From NCBI GenBank assembly GCA_022497145.1, contig MU386112.1, forward strand, positions 1 through 11,815: a DNA stretch of 11,815 nt. The letters are read 5' to 3'. The notes under the pieces are model-generated. The model was not told where the DNA came from, did no database searches, and saw only the letters and a program-made list of their open reading frames with translations. This document shows, piece by piece, positions 7,773-11,815 of this stretch. How positions within the stretch are numbered: position 1 is the stretch's first letter; every line of letters begins with the position of its first letter. The translations under genes were made by a program, and so were the position numbers. Origin of the DNA: Rostrohypoxylon terebratum (taxonomy: Eukaryota; Ascomycota; Sordariomycetes; Xylariales; Hypoxylaceae).

Positions 7773-9072
7773 TTACGAACGTCTAGCGCGCTTCTTAGAC
7801 TTATCGTCTTTCTTAGAAGCTGTCGCATCGCCATTTTTAAGAAGGTGGCTGTCGTCAATGTTTCCCATCTTGACCATTTCATCATCAACCATCTCGCGGT
7901 TCATGTGAGCAAGGAATTTCTCCTGCTCTTCCAAGAAGGCCTTGAGCTTGTGTGTTGCGACCTTACGACCGGCGCTATTAGCCTCACGCAGCTCCTTTAA
8001 CTGTTGTCGAATACGCTCCTCGAGGATCTCAAGGCGGTACTCGCTGAACTGGTTGTATAGCTCTGAGAGATTAGATACAGGTCGTACGGTCGTCAAAACC
8101 GTGTCATCTCGAACCTTCGGGGACTTTGGTCGGAACGAAGTCACCATGCTGATGCGCTCTGCCGTGCCCAATGCTCGAAGAGCCTGGTGTTCGATGTATC
8201 GGCCTTGAAGCACCACCGCGCAACCCTAGTTCACGCGATTAGTCATGCCGTCGGTTATTTAGAGGTATGGTGATTTGAGATCTAGGTAGGCATAAGAGAA
8301 CTTACCATCTGAGGACCTCGCACTTTCATGATCTCTCCTGTACCAGTGCGGAGTGCCGTCTCGCCTCCAATCATAGTCGTGCAGTCACTCAGCATTGTCA
8401 CACAGACAAAGGGATAGCTGTCTGTGTGCCAATCCACAATCGGCTTGTCATCCTCCCAGGGGCAGCCTGCGATGCCCTCGTCAGACTCATATTGAGCTCG
8501 CTCGTTGAAGGCTTGGATCTCCTCTTCCTTCTCTTTCTCAGACTTAACCGAGATATTGATGTGGCCGATTTCAAAGTCCATCTCAGTCACCAGGTCGATA
8601 CCTGCGACTTTCGAGATAATAGCTAGGGTCTCTGGGCTCTTCCATACGTCATACACAAAAGGCGCATACCTGTAGTAGTTCCTAGTTAGCCATATTCGTA
8701 CGTTTAACATTTGTCATGATACCCAGAGAAAACTTACTTATTTGCGAATCCTCTCAGTTGGCATTGCGCTAAATTGCTGGAGTACTGGCAGTTTTTGAGA
8801 ACTTCGGGGCTGAGGACCTCTTGTCTCATCCTCATTACGGCCTCCTCTGTGAAGAGTGGGAAAGGCTCTGAGACGGCGACTGGAGAGATACCTGTGTCCT
8901 CAGGAAGACCAATTTCTTTCATGGTGTACACCTTCGGTGTCTCCTTGAAGGCAATGTGTCGTGCGGGATCAAATTCATCATTTCCAACCGTTATCTTAGC
9001 AGGTGTTGCGATGATAGGTGCCCAATTCCGCTTAGTATCAGCGGGGGCTGGCATTATTGCTGCAGCGGCCAT
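7773..9072 (-). CDS. Fe(II)/2-oxoglutarate-dependent oxygenase with C-terminal helical tail, 3 exons, 383 aa
   Basis: Exons on the minus strand are 9072-8738, 8669-8306 and 8225-7773. Introns are 8670-8737 (68 bp, with a branch-like GCTAAC) and 8226-8305 (80 bp), both with GTAAGT donors. They join to 1152 nt. The start is the ATG at 9072; the frame extends to 9084 only by a TTG. The iron ligands are H193 and D195 in DWHTD and H246 in GRYIEHQALR. R257 in ERISM fits the 2-oxoglutarate-binding RxS. Conserved-looking surroundings include YPFVCVTML, GGETAL and GPQMGCAVVLQG. The enzyme should use O2 and 2-oxoglutarate to hydroxylate or demethylate an unknown substrate. Residues about 284-346 form a charged helical or coiled-coil region, and KKDDKSKKRARRS at the C-terminus resembles a nuclear localisation signal. 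Such a tail is unusual for small-molecule oxygenases, so a nuclear or macromolecular substrate is possible but unproven. Confidence 0.88.
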
Positions 9073-10272
9073 TTCGAATACCAAGGCACAGACGTATCAG
9101 GACGAATACGAAAAGATCTTAATATTGGGGAGGTAATCACACCGATAGTAGTGAGAATGATAGATATGGATGCAGACAGTGGTTGCTCAACGTCGAAGTC
9201 AAAAACTGTTACAGAGGCTCTCATTTATCATATTTATGATCGTGAAGCTGACACAGGCAGTCTGGGGTCCGTCTAATCCTTATCTCTGAGTCCTTGACTC
9301 TAATCAATAGTTCGTTCCATCTCGCCAATGGAAGGACCACGGGGCCCCGGAAAGTATGTCGCTGGTATCATCTATGACGAATCTCGTCGAAGATTGGGCA
9401 TCGTGATGATAGATAGACGAGAACTGGTTTGTCTCTGCTAGGCTTGTCGATACCCTCAATAGGGCGGCACCATGGTGGAACCGACGATGAGGGCGTGTCG
9501 ATCCGTCCGTGTGTCAGATCTCTCTCCAATCAGCAAGTTAACCACGAACTATATCTCGATAGGAATCACTCGCCAACATACGTGGTTCAACCTGACGAAG
9601 GGATTATCAGTTCGAAAGGTGTGGAGGGGCTACCCCAGCGTTACCGGACCTGTTTTAAAGCGGCATCCAGGCTATCAGATGCGATGCCACCTGGAGAAAG
9701 GGAAGAGCCGCGATGCACAACCTGACGCATCTCAGGAAGGAGAAACCGAATCCCGAGGACGGTTGCGCATTAGCATTCGCGATGTCGGTTGGACAATTTA
9801 GGATTTTAGGACTACCGGCGACAAGTATGAGGCTGAACGAGTAAATATTCCCCTATTTTGGCATCAAAAAGTATTACTTTGTTATTTTGTTACCGCGCCC
9901 AGGTTGCCCAGGTGCCCAGTGCCTGGGCCAATTTCCCACCCCGCTGACTTGTTGATAGTTACGGGCTACCTATTGGTGTGCATGTGTATACTATGCTTAG
10001 CGTACTGTGTACCTATCTTATGGATACCTTTCACTAGGACTATTTGGTCCGCTTCGAAACGGATACGAAGTTACAAGAATACAAAAATGGAAGAAAGAAA
10101 AAATAATATGGTCAACGATAACTCGATAATTGACATATTAATAGATATATCATTAGATATATCACATTTTAGTCCAATTCGAGACGTATGACCAAGCCAC
10201 TTACACATACAGAATTCTATATGCGTGAGATGCGTCTGGGTTGCCGTCACGTCGCTAGACCTCCATGCGACG

Positions 10273-10326
10273 TTATCTCCGTTAGTACTGCTCGGACTAT
10301 GGTACGACGCCCGATAACGGAGATAA
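10273..10326. repeat. Inverted repeat, 12-bp perfect arms
   Basis: TTATCTCCGTTA at 10273-10284 is the exact reverse complement of TAACGGAGATAA at 10315-10326, with a 30-bp loop between them. It could form a stem-loop in RNA or DNA. No tRNA or terminator identity is apparent. Confidence 0.75.
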
Positions 10327-10538
10327 AAGAGAAGACCCAGGGGGATCCAAGGTCCCTTACACCTGGGACTCCTGGGACTAGACCTTGCTTATCATGATGG
10401 ACTCGAGCCGTGGCGTTCCAAGCTGGCAAGGCTGGTTGCTGATCCCCAGATCAATCTCTTCGACCCCATTGATCTATTGATAAAATGGACAAAATGTGAC
10501 GGTTTGCCGCGGTGTCCTGTCACTTTTCGCGCCATACT

Positions 10539-10580
10539 CTCCGCAAACCCGATGTAATTGGTCAATTTGGGAATGCGGAG
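10539..10580. repeat. Inverted repeat around CTCCGCA/TGCGGAG
   Basis: CTCCGCAAACCC (10539-10550) pairs with GGGAATGCGGAG (10569-10580) at 10 of 12 positions across an 18-bp loop. The CCG/CGG triplets in the arms resemble half sites of fungal zinc-cluster factors, but this is a loose analogy. Confidence 0.6.
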
Positions 10581-10691
10581 GGCTATCGACGAGTTCCTAT
10601 AGGCTCACTGCGCCGACTGCGTAACATCTGCCGAAGCGTGTTGCATGGGTTTCATGGGTTGCATAAAAAACCGGAAGGATTTTAGGTATCA

Positions 10692-10732
10692 TACACATAC
10701 ACACACACGCAGTACGCAGTACGCAGTACGCA
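10692..10732. repeat. CA microsatellite followed by ACGCAGT tandem repeat
   Basis: An impure CA run (about 10692-10708) leads into three exact ACGCAGT units (10707-10727) and a partial fourth (ACGCA, to 10732). This is a simple-sequence repeat likely to vary in length between strains. Confidence 0.85.
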
Positions 10733-11206
10733 TACCTACCTTACGCCTACACAAGCTCTATCTGGACATTGCCTCTTTCCTATTTTCAAACTGTGACTAA
10801 AAACAACCAAGTTAGTCTATATGCTGGTGTACCGACAATGTTATCGTCGAGCTTTTTCCATCGCCGCTTCAAACATTTCCCAGTTGGTTCCTACAATATA
10901 TCCGGGGAACACGGCATGAGGGGCTACTATCACTTTTGACCTAACGCTATATATACATCATTGCTCAAATACTCCCGCGTAAATTACATCAACCTGGTGT
11001 ATTTTTGAACTGAACATCTCGCATCGGGATACTTGATAATATGTATCATGGATACATGGGCGATGTTATGATTGTCCAAACATGGATTCAGAGACATGGA
11101 GTAATCAGGATGCATCGCATACAACCTGGTGAAATGGCGGATCTTGAAGATGGCTCACCTATACGCCACTGAGCCTGATAGTAGCTAGGACTACACTTTA
11201 ACACAG

Positions 11207-11256
11207 GTAAACATGCGTAATCCGACCCAATCAACACGAATACGCAAGATGTTTAC
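11207..11256. repeat. Interrupted inverted repeat GTAAACAT-GCGTA / TACGC-AAG-ATGTTTAC
   Basis: The left arm 11207-11219 pairs with the right arm 11241-11256 over 13 positions with a 3-bp bulge (AAG, 11246-11248) and a 21-bp loop. The core GTAAACA also matches the forkhead-factor consensus. There is no adjacent gene to tie it to. Confidence 0.5.
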
Positions 11257-11741
11257 ATGCAAGATATGAATCTGGAACTTCCTTCAGCAGTCACTTGACG
11301 AACCGGGGGGAAGATCCGGTCCTTGTATAGTCGACTGCATCGAGGGCATAGCCGAAGCTATCAGAATGTTGCTTCATAGCGGTTAGCACAAGGTTACACT
11401 AATAGGGTTCTAAGACTAAATTGGAAAATATCATGAGATACAATAGTTACCCAGGGATCTTGTTTCGACACAGACTCCGCATGCTCAAAGGCGGCAAGAG
11501 AGAAGCATGTAGTTGCCGATATATGGATTGATAGGTATAGGTCACCGAGACAGCAAAGCCACCGAAAAGTGGCCTGTGACTGGTCTGTCTCACCTGTCAT
11601 ATCGTAGTGCTCATGGAAGCCGAAGACGATGGAGCTGGGAAGGCGTACAATATCATGGCAGAATATTATGTAATATTAAATTGCCAATGGTGGGTTGAAA
11701 ATCTATAGCTAATCATATATCAGATAGATGCATCACGTCAA

Positions 11742-11792
11742 AGTTGCCCTGAGGAATTACCATTGTTGTCAACAAACGTGAGTTGCCCTGAG
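11742..11792. repeat. Direct repeat AGTTGCCCTGAG
   Basis: Exact copies lie at 11742-11753 and 11781-11792, with a further CCCCTGAG just after the second. Both copies follow an ACGT-containing flank (ACGTCA and ACGTG). The array runs toward the window edge, so it may continue outside. Confidence 0.6.
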
Positions 11793-11815
11793 CCCCCCTG
11801 AGCTGTTGCTGCTTT

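Larger units (their letters stand above)
9073..11815. other. Gene-poor 2.7-kb region
   Basis: I find no convincing gene here. The first part should contain the oxygenase promoter and 5' untranslated region. The longest ATG frame, 9472-9801 (109 aa), resembles nothing I recognise. A frame at 9904-10191 encodes a hydrophobic stretch but starts at TTG. A minus-strand frame at 11394-11600 (68 aa) is also anonymous. The region contains several inverted repeats, a CA/ACGCAGT microsatellite and AT-rich segments (10080-10170). No transposase, reverse transcriptase, tRNA or rRNA signature was seen. An intron-rich or decayed gene cannot be excluded by eye. Confidence 0.5.

Noticed and set aside
3051..9072. 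Secondary-metabolite gene cluster (transporter plus oxygenase)
   Set aside because: There is no polyketide synthase, peptide synthetase, terpene cyclase or pathway regulator, and the genes between are a structural orphan; proximity alone is not enough.
9073..9084. Upstream extension of the oxygenase frame
   Set aside because: It begins at a TTG codon; the ATG at 9072 begins the coding sequence.
9904..10191. 95-codon frame with a hydrophobic, transmembrane-like stretch
   Set aside because: The start is TTG and the frame ends in AT-rich simple sequence; the hydrophobic stretch alone does not support a gene.
10273..10326. tRNA or CRISPR-like interpretation of the inverted repeat
   Set aside because: The arms are a single pair with no cloverleaf, no T-loop consensus and no regularly spaced repeats.
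11394..11600. 68-codon minus-strand ATG frame
   Set aside because: It is short and has no recognisable motif; it may be chance, although a relic or exon cannot be excluded.

Overview
The window looks like nuclear DNA of a filamentous ascomycete (Pezizomycotina, probably Sordariomycetes). The reasons are short introns (57-131 bp) with GTAAGT/GTGAGT-type donors and AG acceptors, single genes rather than operons, products that resemble ascomycete families, and intergenic DNA peppered with TAGGTCC/TACCTAGG-type motifs. The class-level guess is an inference; nothing here fixes the genus.

Layout, left to right. (1) 347-2062, minus strand: an intronless 571-aa protein with degenerate ankyrin-like helix pairs. 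(2) 2063-3050: a divergent intergenic region of about 1 kb, rich in short palindromes and micro-repeats. (3) 3051-5541, plus strand: a major facilitator transporter (DHA2 / vacuolar basic amino acid transporter type) in 11 exons. I reconstructed it by hand; all ten introns resolve in frame to one intact 583-aa protein. (4) 5542-6404: an intergenic stretch with a strong palindrome and small repeats. (5) 6405-7541, plus strand: an intronless 378-aa coiled-coil protein ending in a PPxY motif. (6) 7773-9072, minus strand: a three-exon, 383-aa Fe(II)/2-oxoglutarate-dependent oxygenase with complete iron ligands, a C-terminal helical/coiled-coil tail and a basic, nuclear-signal-like end. It is convergent with the coiled-coil gene across only 231 bp. 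(7) 9073-11815: about 2.7 kb in which I find no convincing gene, only weak ORFs, hairpin-forming inverted repeats and microsatellites.

The genes do not form an obvious pathway. A transporter close to an oxygenase can suggest a metabolite cluster, but there is no backbone enzyme or pathway regulator, and the other two genes look like conserved single-copy orphans. I see no transposase, reverse transcriptase, CRISPR array, rRNA or tRNA. The points most worth a second look are the uncharacterised coiled-coil/PPxY protein, the oxygenase with its unusual C-terminal extension, and a TAGGTCC repeat family that occurs in intergenic DNA and again inside a transporter intron. I found no clear evidence of a wholly new biological system.
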